A stretch of 64,000 nt of DNA from contig NC_091110.1 of assembly GCF_024713975.1 (NCBI RefSeq), positions 14,569,501-14,633,500 of the forward strand, in the 5' to 3' direction. Under the pieces are notes generated by a model. The model ran no database searches and was not told the DNA's origin. It worked only from the letters and a program-made list of their open reading frames with translations. The DNA comes from Paralichthys olivaceus (taxonomy: Eukaryota; Chordata; Actinopteri; Pleuronectiformes; Paralichthyidae). Of the stretch, positions 35,763 through 47,107 are shown one piece after another. Every line of letters starts with the position of its first letter. Within the stretch, counting starts at the first letter, position 1. The translations under genes and the position numbers were made by a program.

Positions 35763-35877
35763 AGGCTGCTGCACACTGAGGACTTTTTAACTATGAATCG
35801 ATTCAGGAACTCCCCAACGATTGTCGGAAACATCAGGTCTAAAATCGGCCTGATTATCCTGTGGTGTGCAGCAGCCT
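35763..35877. mobile_element. Small MITE-like element with 14-bp perfect terminal inverted repeats
   Basis: AGGCTGCTGCACAC at 35763-35776 is exactly repeated in inverse orientation as GTGTGCAGCAGCCT at 35864-35877. The 115-bp element is non-coding. The flanks do not show a clean target duplication, so it is old or the ends are slightly trimmed. Superfamily uncertain (hAT-like possible). Confidence 0.65.
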
Positions 35878-38015
35878 CAACACGCAGGTCAAACAAGGAT
35901 ATCACAGAAATTGGAAAACCAACTTTATGGCCAAAGTAGAAACATGGAGATATTTAAGATTTGTTTTCTAATTTGGGCCACTGTGAAAGTTTATACATGA
36001 CTTGAAACAGCGGTGCACGGGTTTCCCAAAGATTCATATTGTGCTGATTAAAGTTGTGTTGAAACATTCAGGACTAAAAATCTATGAAACAATAGAAACA
36101 TGCTCTGTTTTAGACAAAGTGATGAAAATATGCACTTCTGATATTTGTCAAACAACAATGGAGCCTTCAAGAAACTATTCTTTGTAAAGATTCCACATGT
36201 AGAACAATGTGCAGCTCTGTGGCTACAGTGTAAAACAGCACTCTCACGATCATTGGTAAAACTCAACGATGATACAGTACATAGCAAAAATATTTATGTA
36301 TATATGATGTATAAGTATTGCTATACTGGCCGTGGTAAATTCCTCAGCAGGTACTCAACATTATCAACTTGAAGCCCAAACAATAACTCATAGTAACAGG
36401 CCCGACTTTGGAAACAGTGAGACTCAACTTTATCTCATAAGAAAAACTTGTTTAAAGGGACCAGTGGAGTTTTTGACCACTGGAGGTGCTAGTGAGCAAT
36501 GATTTTGAGAAGGCTGGGAACATTCGAGTTGTCAGACTGTAGCTGCAGAGTCAGAGCTACTTGCCTTAACGCTGCTAACCATCGCCCTGCTATTGTCACC
36601 AAAAAGTTGTTACACATTTCTGATCCGTATTTAGCGCACATTAGCTCAGAGGGAGAACTTCTTTTGTTTAATATATCAAAGGGATGTAACTGTCACCCAG
36701 AACATCCCATTGAACCCTGTTCAAACATCTTCCAGCTCACTGAAGAGTTCCTTGTTCCTTTGTGCAGCAAATATGATTTGATTTACAAAATGCTTTGTCG
36801 GGTACAACCCACATACCAAAACCACTACATGATGGAGAGTGATGTAAAGAGAAACTTTGATTATATTTCTGGTGGTGAATCATTCTCCAGGTTTGAGGGT
36901 TAGATTGCAAATGTTTTATCATTGCCTGGAAAAACAATGTGGCTGATATGAAATGGTTTTCACCACTGAGGCCGATCACATTTTCTTCTTTCGACAACAC
37001 ATTCCAGTTGGTTTGTCTTGGTCCCAATGTTGTGGATTAATTCTGCATGTGAAGGACGTCAACAGCTGAGAGCTACAGTAAAAACAGAATTAAGAAAACT
37101 GCTGTATCCTCCGGTCGCCATCTCCTTGAGCAAGCAGCTCGATGTGAAATGACCCTCTCATCCAGCTGCTTCATCAAAGCTTCATAAAAATAGTGCATGT
37201 GGGCATTTATCTTTTAACTGCACTACATGTACAAGTCATCAAATTCAGGTGCGGCCGATACTGTACAGAGTTGAGTCTCTTGTCTTTTTCAGAAAAACCC
37301 ACACGTACCAACACACAAAGGCCGACAGCAGAAAAGCACCAGAGGGATGAACGACTGAGTGATCTCCACGGTATTTGAGCCGGAGTGAGTCACACTGGGT
37401 GACCACTGAATCAAAGAGCTGTTTGAACAGCTGCATTCCTTCACACTCCTTCATCCTCTCTCTCTCGTGCTGTGCAGTAACACCAGCTCGGGTTTTGCCA
37501 CTGATCCAAGGCTATTCCATCCCCCCACCCCTCCACCATCCCCGTCCCCAGCCCCGGCCTCGCAGCTCTCGTCCTGGTGTGATGGCGATCAAGCTTAATG
37601 GAAAAAATAGTGCGTAAGTGAGTAAAGTCATCGTTTCGACCGCGGACAGTTGTCTGATAGAAGTCCAGCACAAAGGTGAGACTGAGAAAAGCAGCTGCTT
37701 CACGGAGCCGAGTCATTGTGTAGCTTTCATCTCTTTTCACACATCCAGCCTGAAGACCTGACTCAAGATAACGTTGATATTTGTGATTAAGCTGAAGAAT
37801 CAGTCACGTTCACAACAGCAGGAGAAGCTCCGGAGCCTTCAGGTAAGAGTGGTGCTGGGTGGAGCAGCAGGAGTCAGGACATGACTTCGGTTATCTTTCC
37901 GGTTGAGATCTTCGTTTGCATATTCTTTGGGTATGAATCCTCTTTTTCATCTTGAGATAGCTTTATTCTTTTAGTTTTTTCCGTTTTGCGTCCATCACAC
38001 TATTAGAGTTGTCCC

Positions 38016-38467
38016 CAGGGGCAGGCAGGAAAAAATCCAGAGATCGTCCGGAGCATATTTGCATTCATCTCTCACTGATATGCACACTGGTTTGTTTTGT
38101 ACTCTAATGAAAAATGATCATTTATCCATTTCTTTGGGAAACATCGTCACCCAGGCACCTATTTGTCTTTCCTTGACAGTCGGCATGATGCTTGTCAGAG
38201 ACGACCCATGACGGCTACATGTGTGTTTCGCTCACCCTGTCTGTGACCTGGCAGCCACACAGTCTGAGGGGACCACCCTGAAGGAAATCATGGTCTACTG
38301 TGTTGCGTTATTTTCTTTTTTATCACAGACAGGAATGAATTGCTGTCTTGAGATTTGATTGTATTTCTAAAGAGGTTTTTTTCTTTTCGAATTGTCTCAC
38401 AGGCCGGATCAAATTGTCTTGCGGGCTCCATGTGCCCCGGAGATCGGCGGCTCCCCCACCCCTGCTC
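38016..38467. mobile_element. Decayed hAT-like non-autonomous element
   Basis: The right end (about 38395-38467), with GGCCGGATCAAATTG, GCGGGCTCCATGTGCCCC and CCCCACCCCTG, has the look of the GGCCxxxTGTGGCCC...CCACCCCTG end of vertebrate hAT repeats. A CAGGGGCAGG sequence at 38016-38025 may be the opposite end. No clear 8-bp target duplication is visible. Confidence 0.4.
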
Positions 38468-40523
38468 TAAGTTAATGATGACAATACAGCCAGAACCTCA
38501 GACTGCGCATTAAATTCAAAAAACTGTTTCTGTTTCTTTTGGCACGCTCCTCCGGTTAGATCCCGGAAAGAAATGAAGCATGAGAGTGTCTCCATTAAAA
38601 AGTCATCTTTTGACTCATATTTTATTGTGACACCAATTACTCCTGTAACTGTGACCTTCAGCAGACTGACGGAGGGAAACCGATGAGACCTGTTTCCTTT
38701 CCAAAGAAGCTCTAAATGAATGAAGATGTTTCCATGGCTTTTAATGACGGCTGGAATTGCAACACAGGAAAAACGAGCCAAGAAAATGTCCGCAGATATA
38801 TTTGTAATTAACATCTTACCTTTCTGAGTGGATCCTCAGGGAATATGTTCTATATATGAATCTATAATCCGAGGATAAATTGTTGGAATATTTAACTGTG
38901 CTCTGGATCTGATCATTTGAAAGAATCTACTGTTGTGTCGCTGCAGCAATAATACACAACAGATGTCCTTCAACTAGCAGCTCAGGTAGAAATAATCAAG
39001 AAAAATACAGAATACAGGGACATTTGTGATTGTAAATATTTGTGCCTGGAGATTTTATAAATGAAAGCTAAAAGCACGACAAGCCTGGAAACTGCTGCAG
39101 TGCAGGTCAGCGTCAAGATCAACACCAGGAACTGTCAGCTCTGACTTTGAAGCCTCTGGCAGCGACAGCCAACTGAGACGTGAGCTGAAGCATGTCATCA
39201 TGAAAACTAATGGTCTGAACACACGTGCACATCAGAGGCAGAGAGAGACGGTCTCATTGGAGCGGGCTGGAAGTCCAGGGTGGAGTTGGAATGATAATAG
39301 TAGGAAGGATAATTTTTATTTTCTTTACCTACGTCTGACTTGGAGCAATAAACAACTCGTAATCAACTTTTGACCTCAGCTGGAGACGAGGAGACGATGG
39401 GCTGGATTTCATATTTTGTCCTGATTTTTTTATGAGGCTTCTCTAAGTGGAAATAGAAAAAGTGGAAATGTGTCATGTTTCTTACGATAAACCAAGAAAT
39501 TAAAACCAGAATGCAACAAACTGTCATGGTCGGCAGATACAGACATCAAAACCTCAAATATCCTCATGCTCATTCTGGATTACTTATAGAAAAGGTCATT
39601 GAGACCATCAGATGTGTGTGTATCTGGTACGTGTGTGTGTCTGCCCACAGCCGTCAGGACACCCTGGATTCCAGTAAGTGCTTCATACCATTTCTGCTTT
39701 GATGCTGTGAGTAACGGCCCAGTCACACGACCACTTCCATCACAGCTAACCCAGCAGTCACGCCTTCTCCAGGCGGCGTGTCGTTTGCCATTAATGTCAA
39801 GTTTGTGTTTGAAACATGACGCTGCAGATGTTTACAAGAAGCAGAAAACTGAACGTGTCGTGAATATCAAAAACACCAATCATGTGGTTTGCATCCCTGC
39901 AGGAAACACACTGGAGCCAAGTTATCTCCAAGGTTTGTTCTCCTTTGTCGGGAAGGCACAGATTAGAATAGATGGGATTACTGTAAGCAGCACAAAAACA
40001 TCATTTAGAGAATTCATCATCATCATCTCGAAAAAAAGACGACGTCATTACAGACGTCAAATCTCCTGCGATTGTTTTATTGCGTCTGATTTTGAAAAAA
40101 GCTCCAGAATGAATACTGTTAAGATAATTATCAAAATCCAGTTTTGTCTCTGACTCACTTCAGAGACAGGAAATTTCAGGAAGTCTCTATTTACTCAGAT
40201 TACAAAGATCAACATTTGTCCTGTATAACACATTCAACCCAGGGTAACCCGGTGCGGTTTACACAAACAGTAAGACGTCTCAGTGTTGTGGTTGTGGGAG
40301 ATTAACAAAACTTCCTCGAGCAGGAAGCTGATCCCAAATCAGGATTTTCACGATGAGGTATCACACACTGGTGTTTTGATCTTTTATTTGATGGCAGGTA
40401 ATAGTCAGTGTAGTGGCAGCGTTCAATCCTCATGTTATCATTCACCTGGTAGTTCACAGAAAGTCACTCCTCCTCTGTGTCTCCTGTGCAGCCCGCTCTC
40501 TCTGCAGCTGCACATGTAGAATG

Positions 40524-40770
40524 CAAATGTCCAAGTCACTTGCTGTGGACATTCTCTGGACTTTCTCCTGCCAGCCCCCTTGTAAAAACTCTGAATAATG
40601 TCCGAATGAGCCCATGTGAGAATACGGCAGGAGATTTGCTCTGCAGCAGAATTTACACGTGACGTCCTGCTTCCTGCTGAGTTTTTCAGGTGCGAAAGGC
40701 AAAGTCCGGAGAAAGTCCAGATCCCATTGTGTGGACATTCTTCCGGAGTTCATGTCTGGACATGCCTTGT
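40524..40770. mobile_element. Fold-back repeat with imperfect inverted arms
   Basis: The left arm contains ATGTCCA, GTGGACATTCT and TCTGGACTTTCTCC. The right arm contains GGAGAAAGTCCAGA, GTGGACATTCTTCC and GTCTGGACAT, which pair with the left in reverse order with mismatches. It is non-coding; a MITE-type origin is likely. Confidence 0.5.
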
Positions 40771-41865
40771 TGGTGAAAGTTTGGCCAGACACCTGTCAAC
40801 AATCAGTGTCGGCTTTCATGTATCAACAGAACCAATTTGACGTCTGCCTCTGACAACGCTGCCGTGTTACACTTTGCAGGCTGACAGGTTTTGACAGAAA
40901 CTCTCACTGGACCGGTGATGCCAAACTGGACTGAGTCTCTGGATGATTAGATGGACTGAGTCTCCAAGTGACCATACGATACTTTCTGGCAAGATGATCT
41001 ATTCTTTTACTTTTCTTACTGAGAGATCACGCTCTCTCTGTCAGCCGTGACATTTCTAAATGTATATTCTTGTGAGTGTTTTGTCTGGTTGATTGGAGTT
41101 AAAGCAGTTTTCTTCTGCAGCAGTGATGTCTGATCCACAAAGATACGTGTATTCCAGGTGGATGTGTATTCTGCTTGAAGCAGTGAGGACGAGACTCAAC
41201 ACCAGCTTCACAGATAGTTTCTAAAAAGACTAATTAGGATGCAAATAACAAAATGTTCAGAAATAACATTAACGATTAAAATTATGAGGGTGGTTATACG
41301 TCTGAAACCTTTCATCACAGTTCAGTTTGGCTCTGAGAAGTAAAGGAAGGTGAAAATGCACTGAAAACACAAACCTGTTAAACACAACCATGAAGAACAA
41401 ATGTACAATATTTACCTCTCAGCCAACCATGTGTCTGATACGATGCAGAACGTCCACATTAAAATCTGTCAGGAATAATTTCTAAGGATGTAAGAGCAGT
41501 GAAACAATAAGTGGTGATTTCACAGTGTGAAATCCTTTTGAAGATTTTTCTAAAGAGACAGAACGAGACACCTCAGAGGACCCTGGTTCTGTTTGATCCT
41601 CACAGACACTTTAAAGTGGAAATGTACAGATGCACGCTCGTATCACTGCGAGGTCACTGAAACATGCTTCAAACACAAACTGCTGAAGGAAAACAGCTGC
41701 TAGTGTCAGTTTATATATTTGGACATAATGTAACATGTTGAGGGTCGTGCAAACACAGACTTCAGTCAAAATAAATCAAAGACAAAACGGAAAGAAATTA
41801 TAAAACGTGGGAAACCAAGGTACTTATATAATGAGTTATAAAGCAGGTAATGGTTTGTATAAAGA

Positions 41866-42075
41866 AGGACGACAGCTCCCCAAAAGTGAAGCCACATCAT
41901 CCCGTCCAATGGCTGGCTGCAGTATTCATATACCCTGCCTCCTCCATGTTAGTGGATGTAGCATCAGCCAAACTAAAAAGTAAATAGATGCTTTTTTTCA
42001 AAGATGTTTTATGTCATTTCAGATGATCACACTGATGCATGTTCAAGTGTTATTTTGTGATCTGTGATAGTCGTC
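41866..42075 (+). repeat. Short repeat family R1, copy A
   Basis: Begins GACAGCTCCCCAAAAGTGAAG and includes GGCTGGCTGCAGTAT, CATGTTAGTGGATG, CAAAGATGTTTTATG and CACACTGATGCATG. The same blocks in the same order occur at 59650-59865, and parts at 58721-58800 and (inverted) 50991-51064. The family is unnamed by me. Confidence 0.7.
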
Positions 42076-42486
42076 CACCTTAAGGTAACCTTCATTTAAA
42101 AAAGGGTATGACCAGAACATACTTTTCTTTTACTCATCAGCACCATCTGTGTGTGTGTCATATGGGTTCAGACTTCTGGGACATATTTGATCTAATATGC
42201 GACAGGGTGATGTTGCCGGTTAGTGAATTCCTGACCCTGAAACTTGACCCCACGACTTCCTCCTGACCCTGCGTCTATAGTTTGAGTGAAATGTGTGGTT
42301 TCAATTTGCTGTGAAGAGCAAATGATGACGTATAAAGCAGCAGGTAACAGGTTTTTACCTCAGACATATGTGACATATACACACAGAGCCGGAGAGGATG
42401 TGGGATAAGTATTTATATGAAACAGCCTCTGTGGGCTGAATGGTGGGATAATGGAAATAAAAAACAGGTGTGAGTGTCTCGCTGTT

Positions 42487-42510
42487 TCCCTGTGTGTGTG
42501 TGTGTGTGTT
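42487..42510. repeat. Short (TG)n microsatellite
   Basis: A near-pure TG run. A short CA run follows at about 42610-42630. Confidence 0.8.
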
Positions 42511-43319
42511 GTAATGCTCATCTGTGTTTGTGCCTTTGTATGAAGGTAAAACGAACACCTGCAGCCGCTTCCTCTTTAATGTTTGATAAGGTTGAGAAAC
42601 GGAAATTGGACACACACACACTCACACACTCACACTCGCTCTTAGACAACCAGTTCACAACCATCATGATGTTTTTGTAATTTCATCGTACGTCTCAGCA
42701 GCACAGATTCATGGACTCTGAGCAGAAGACATTTAGAGTAAGCTGTTTAAAGACAACTGACATTTTCTCCACTTGATGAATATAAATTTGTGTGTGAAGA
42801 TATTGATTTTCTGTGTATGAGGAGTGACGAGGGTCAAAAGGTCGGATCTGAAGGACACATTTTTAGGAACAAATGTTTTTGACACCAATGTGGCCTGTGC
42901 AGGTTCAGACAGTGAAGACAGAGGAGCCACCTCTGCAGTCTGTGGATGTCGGAGAGACGCTTTGCAGCCTCCATCCTCTCCTCCTGCCTCCTCTTATTCG
43001 TTCTTAGTCTTACAGAAATCACAATGAATCACTGAGCCTGTTATAAACTCAGAGCAGCTTCAGTTTTAACTAAATAGAAGAAGAGTGAGCAGAGCTGGAG
43101 AACATAACCTTTTCCACCAGGGGGAGCTGTATGAGATCTCTGTAAAGTTGGATTGCCTGATAACGAAGTGTCCATATTTCACATTAATTTGCTCATTAAC
43201 ATTTTAAACCTGCTCTTTAGATTGTGCATATGCATTTTAACACTAAACAATTTCCATTCATAAACGTGTCACAGTGCACGTTTCTATTAGAGTTCGTTAA
43301 CAGTAAATGAATGAGTCGG

Positions 43320-43570
43320 TTTCTCCTCCTCGTGCCGCAGCCTCGTCGTCGCTCCACCAGCTCTTGTTGTTGTGTGTCTGCAAACAGCGGAGATTCTTTC
43401 TCTGCGTAAACAAACAGGTTTGTATTTACTCAGACGTTTGACGACACAGACATGTGCTCGCTGCCCCCCCCCGTCCTCCCCCTCCTGCGCGCCAGGACGT
43501 GGGACGGTGCGCAGCGTAGAACCAGAGCGCATAGACCGGCCTCCTGGAGCAGATACACCCCGTGTGTGAT
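43320..43570. promoter_or_regulatory. GC/CpG-rich patch upstream of trabd2a
   Basis: A compact CpG-rich stretch (for example GCCTCGTCGTCGC and CTCCTGCGCGCCAGGACG) in otherwise AT-rich surroundings, about 1.8 kb upstream of the trabd2a start codon. A distal promoter or upstream exon is possible; no reading frame there is recognisable. Confidence 0.25.
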
Positions 43571-44564
43571 CTTTAAAATGACCCGAGGACTTTTTTATAT
43601 CCATGCATTCATCAGAGTGCAGTCTAATGCTGCATCAATGCGGTTTTCATTAGTAGAAAATTAAATATTTTTACTTTAATTTCTGCAGCTGGTGGTTGTC
43701 TTCATACTGGAAAAAGTCGTGATAGCATATATTTAGTTTATATATGTCAGTATAAATAGTGATGCATCTTTAACACATCCATTGATGCAAGGAAAATAGG
43801 CTTACAAAGATCCTGCATCGGAATAAAATAAATAATTAAGATAAAAGTAAGAATATGTATTGTATTACAACTGAGACCACAGCATTTATAGGCTACAAAC
43901 AATAACTTTATATTTGTTTAGCACTTATCTAAACAAGGTTACAAAGGCCCTTAATGAATCCATGGCAAAAAATGAATGAACTGAAATAAAGGATATTCAG
44001 TTCAGTTCAACTTTAAGCGCCAAATCATTAAAGTCCATGAAAGAATATAAGGAGATTTTACAAAGAAAATCTGCAGAAGGAATAAACTACATTTGGTCAA
44101 CACATGGTGAACGACCTGCCCGGGCCCAGCTGCTGCTGCTCCTCGTTAAACACGCTGGAGTTGTTCTGTGGTTCCCATGTCTGTGCTCGGATGTGTGGCA
44201 GAGTAACAGGCGCTGTTATTGCTGGTTTTCTCATGTTAATGCCTCCAGTTTGTAAGGCATTAACTACCAGGGGTATGATAATCTATCCACGGGATCTCCA
44301 CTGGCACCCGGGGTTGTCTGTGGGCCTCCCATAGGGTGACAACAAGAGGACACGTCTGAAACTAGAAGTAAGAAACGGGTGAGATAGTATGAGTTGGTAT
44401 CAGGACTACAAGCTTATCAATCAGGAGGATATTGGTCAAATATTGGCATTAATCGGAGGTGTTATTCTCCCATAATCCTGATGGTCTAACACCTTCAGTT
44501 ATAATGGTGCAAATGGGACTTTACGCATCGGGGTGGGGTGTTGTTTAATCATGTTACTGCTGCG

Positions 44565-45270
44565 TGTGTGTGTGAGAGAGAGAGCAAGATAGAGAGGGAG
44601 GGAGGGAGAGAGAGAGGGGGCAACCCAAGGGGTAGAGGAGTTGCCTGACGCACGCACAATTACGCACGCTCGCACACACACACTTCGGAGTGAGAGAGAG
44701 AGAGTGAGAGAGACAGAGAGAGGCAGATACAAACAGTGAGGACTTGGCAGGCAGACCGAGCAGAGTACGGAGAAGTTTGGTTTGCAGGTTGTTTTTTTTA
44801 CCCCTCGCCTGTAAAGTTTGCGCAAACGCATCCTCAGTAACAGAACAACCGGTGCCAAAAACTAACAAACAGGAAGGAGACAAACTTCCTCTAATGTGGC
44901 TTCAGGTGCGTTGACGCGTCGTGGACCTGTTGATCCATTTTGGCTCACTCAAACTTTTGGATACACTCCTGAGGAAGACAATGCACTCTCACAGAGAGAG
45001 GTGAGTGAGTGAGTGTGTGTGTGGAGAGAGAAGCAGTGTGACCGTGCGTAAACCCCCAGATGACCACCTCTCCCTCTCCCAGACACACGTGAAGCTGCAG
45101 CGCTGGTGCGTCCATGGCTGAAGGCAGCAGCATGACTCTGTCCGGCGGTTTGTCGGATACTTGTCAGCTCGTTTTACGCGACCGCATGGAGCCGCGGCTG
45201 TGGAAGAAGTAGCAGCAGCAGCACGTTGTGAAGCGAAAGTTTGGAGACGGAGAGGGAGCGGAGAGCTACG
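44565..45270 (+). promoter_or_regulatory. trabd2a 5' flank and 5' UTR
   Basis: GA/GAGAGG-rich sequence (about 44570-44725) then CpG-containing sequence up to the start codon. Two upstream ATG frames are visible: 44981-45004 (8 codons including stop) and 45114-45212 (32 aa plus stop). A GAG|GTGAGT donor at about 45001 and a CTCTCCCAG acceptor ending at 45081 could define an 80-nt 5' UTR intron. The transcription start is not determinable here. Confidence 0.4.
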
Positions 45271-47107
45271 ATGCGGGCAACTTTGGGCGCATTCATTCAG
45301 TCCTGTCTGCTGCTGCTGCTGGTCCGAGCAGACCAGTGGAGGCTGAAGGACTCCGCCAACTGCGAGCTGAACAAGAAAGTAAGTCACCGTGAAATCACGT
45401 TCCTTGTAGCTGTGATGGTTTCTCACTGTGAGTTTTACCCCAGAGAAGCCACATCATCTTTTATTCTCCTGTAGTTCAATGAAGGTTTGTCAGTACAGGA
45501 GCCCCGAGGTCCCATTTACCCTCTTTACCTCCCCCTGCATCTCCTCCTGTGTTACTATTTTTTTAATTTTTTATCATTTAACCTGTTTCCCACAATGCAA
45601 CCAGAATGCATCCAGTGCAAGTGAATGGTGAAATCAGTTAAATCCGTCTGGAGGAAAGTCTTGGTTTTGCTTAATCATGTTCTGTAACTGTTTGTTTATT
45701 CATCTGCTTGTATGTGGCACAAATAGTCCAAAATGCCAATCACAAGATCCCACAGGTGTCATCTTCAGATTCAGTCCAAAGACCCAACAAAGTTATTCAA
45801 ATACATCCAATCCTCTTTTTAAATGAAACAATGAACTAAAAAGCTGGGTATGAATGTCAGTGTTCACTTTTTGGACCGCATTAGTTTTGTGTATTTGCTT
45901 TTGTGCAACATACACCTGCTGTCCGTTCATCTGAGTTTACTACAGGGACATCAAATCCACTCTATAGAGTTCTTCTTGGTATTAAATAAGAATGTGATTT
46001 CTTAACCTCAGTTGTATTGATCACCGCTCAGTCTTTATCAAGTTCCCCACATGTGCGTTATATTTATATTATTATATTTAATAATTAGAACATTCTCGGT
46101 AACAGCTCAAAGTCTGATAGTCTCTGACATGTGTATTGTTTGTTTGGCACTTGGGTCCTAAGTGGCCTGTTAATAAGTCATTATGTGGCTGTTAGTAATG
46201 TGTCCACTAAACTCCCTCACAGACCCAAAGTGTTGTTTTACTGGTTGGTGTCAGACAGGCCCAGTGACACTTCACATTATAAGTAAATGACCAGAAGAAG
46301 CTAATAAGTGATGAAGGAGTTTTTCACCTTTCTCCGTGTTGTTTCTTCATTTCTCTACTTCCAAATGTTTCCAACTCGAACATTTATTTCAGATCCTTAA
46401 AATGCTTTTTTGTGTTTTATTTCAGTGTCAGTGTGTCTGAATGTGAATCTACACCCTGGGCAAAGTAAATGTACTTATTTTTGAATGTCTAGGAAGCCAT
46501 GAAACGATTAATAATCATCAATCATTGTTTTCATCTTCTCCTCCAGCAAACTGACCTGAACTCCTTCCTGTGGACGATCAAACGGGATCCTCCTTCATAT
46601 TTCTATGGTACCATCCACGTTCCCTACACGCGCGTCTGGGACTACATCCCTGAAAACTCCAAGCAGGCCTTCCAGGAGAGCAACATCGTCTACTTCGAGC
46701 TGGACCTGACGGACCCTTACACCATCTCAGCCCTGACCAGCTGCCAGCTGCTCCCTCAGGGCGAGAACCTGCAGGACGTCCTGCCCAGAGACATTTATCG
46801 GAGACTCAAGAGACACCTCGAGTACGTGAAGCTCATGATGCCGTCGTGGATGACGCCGGATCAGAGGGGGAAGGGACTGTACGCTGACTACCTGTTCAAC
46901 GCCATCGCTGGGAACTGGGAGAGGAAGCGACCAGTTTGGGTGATGCTGATGGTGAACTCATTAACCGAGGCGGACATTAAGACGCGGGGGGTGCCGGTGC
47001 TGGACCTTTACCTGGCCCAGGAGGCAGAGAGGATGAGGAAGAGGACGGGGGCTGTGGAGAAGGTGGAGGAACAGTGTCACCCACTCAACGGGCTCAACTT
47101 CTCCCAG
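45271..47107 (+). CDS. trabd2a: Metalloprotease TIKI1 (TRABD2A), 5' part
   Basis: A membrane-tethered TraB-family metalloprotease that trims the N-terminus of Wnt proteins outside the cell or in the secretory path and so blocks Wnt signalling (known for the Tiki family). Two coding exons are present, 45271-45378 and 46547-47107, joined in phase 0 to 223 codons. A signal peptide (about residues 1-20, with [13 protein letters not shown]) is followed by [10 protein letters not shown]. Exon 2 starts [18 protein letters not shown] and contains the first GX2H motif GTIH at residues 57-60, then [30 protein letters not shown] and [19 protein letters not shown]. It ends [14 protein letters not shown] at a GTGAGT donor. 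The ANCEL segment and overall match favour TRABD2A over TRABD2B. The second GX2H motif and the C-terminal anchor must lie in later exons outside the window. The upstream TTG codons in frame are not the start; ATG at 45271 precedes the signal peptide. Confidence 0.94.
45379..46546 (+). other. trabd2a intron 1
   Basis: A 1.2-kb AT-rich intron with a GTAAGT donor and a CTCCTCCAG acceptor. Nothing else is recognised in it. Confidence 0.75.

Larger units (their letters stand above)
32881..44500. other. Intergenic region between hook3 and trabd2a
   Basis: About 11.6 kb without any exon I can support on either strand. It holds several decayed, non-coding repeat elements listed separately and a GC-rich patch near 43.4 kb. 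Small open frames (about 60-180 codons) lack similarity to known families and splice context. Confidence 0.6.

Noticed and set aside
36499..36903. 134-codon plus-strand open frame
   Set aside because: It looked protein-like in composition, but I recognise no domain and see no exon borders or promoter; judged a chance frame in intergenic DNA.
39599..40153. 184-codon plus-strand open frame
   Set aside because: Composition is irregular, no motif is recognisable, and AT-rich lysine/isoleucine runs at the end suggest non-coding sequence.
43287..43664. Arginine/proline-rich frames in the GC-rich patch
   Set aside because: Several overlapping frames on both strands arise from GC richness; none has similarity or splice context.
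45241..45270. Possible earlier start of trabd2a (extra N-terminal METERERRAT-like residues)
   Set aside because: The first codon is TTG, not ATG. The ATG at 45271 sits directly before a good signal peptide.
46499..46546. Start codon directly before the large trabd2a exon
   Set aside because: This stretch is the polypyrimidine/acceptor region. The frame before CTCCTCCAG is intronic, and exon 1 supplies the signal peptide in phase.
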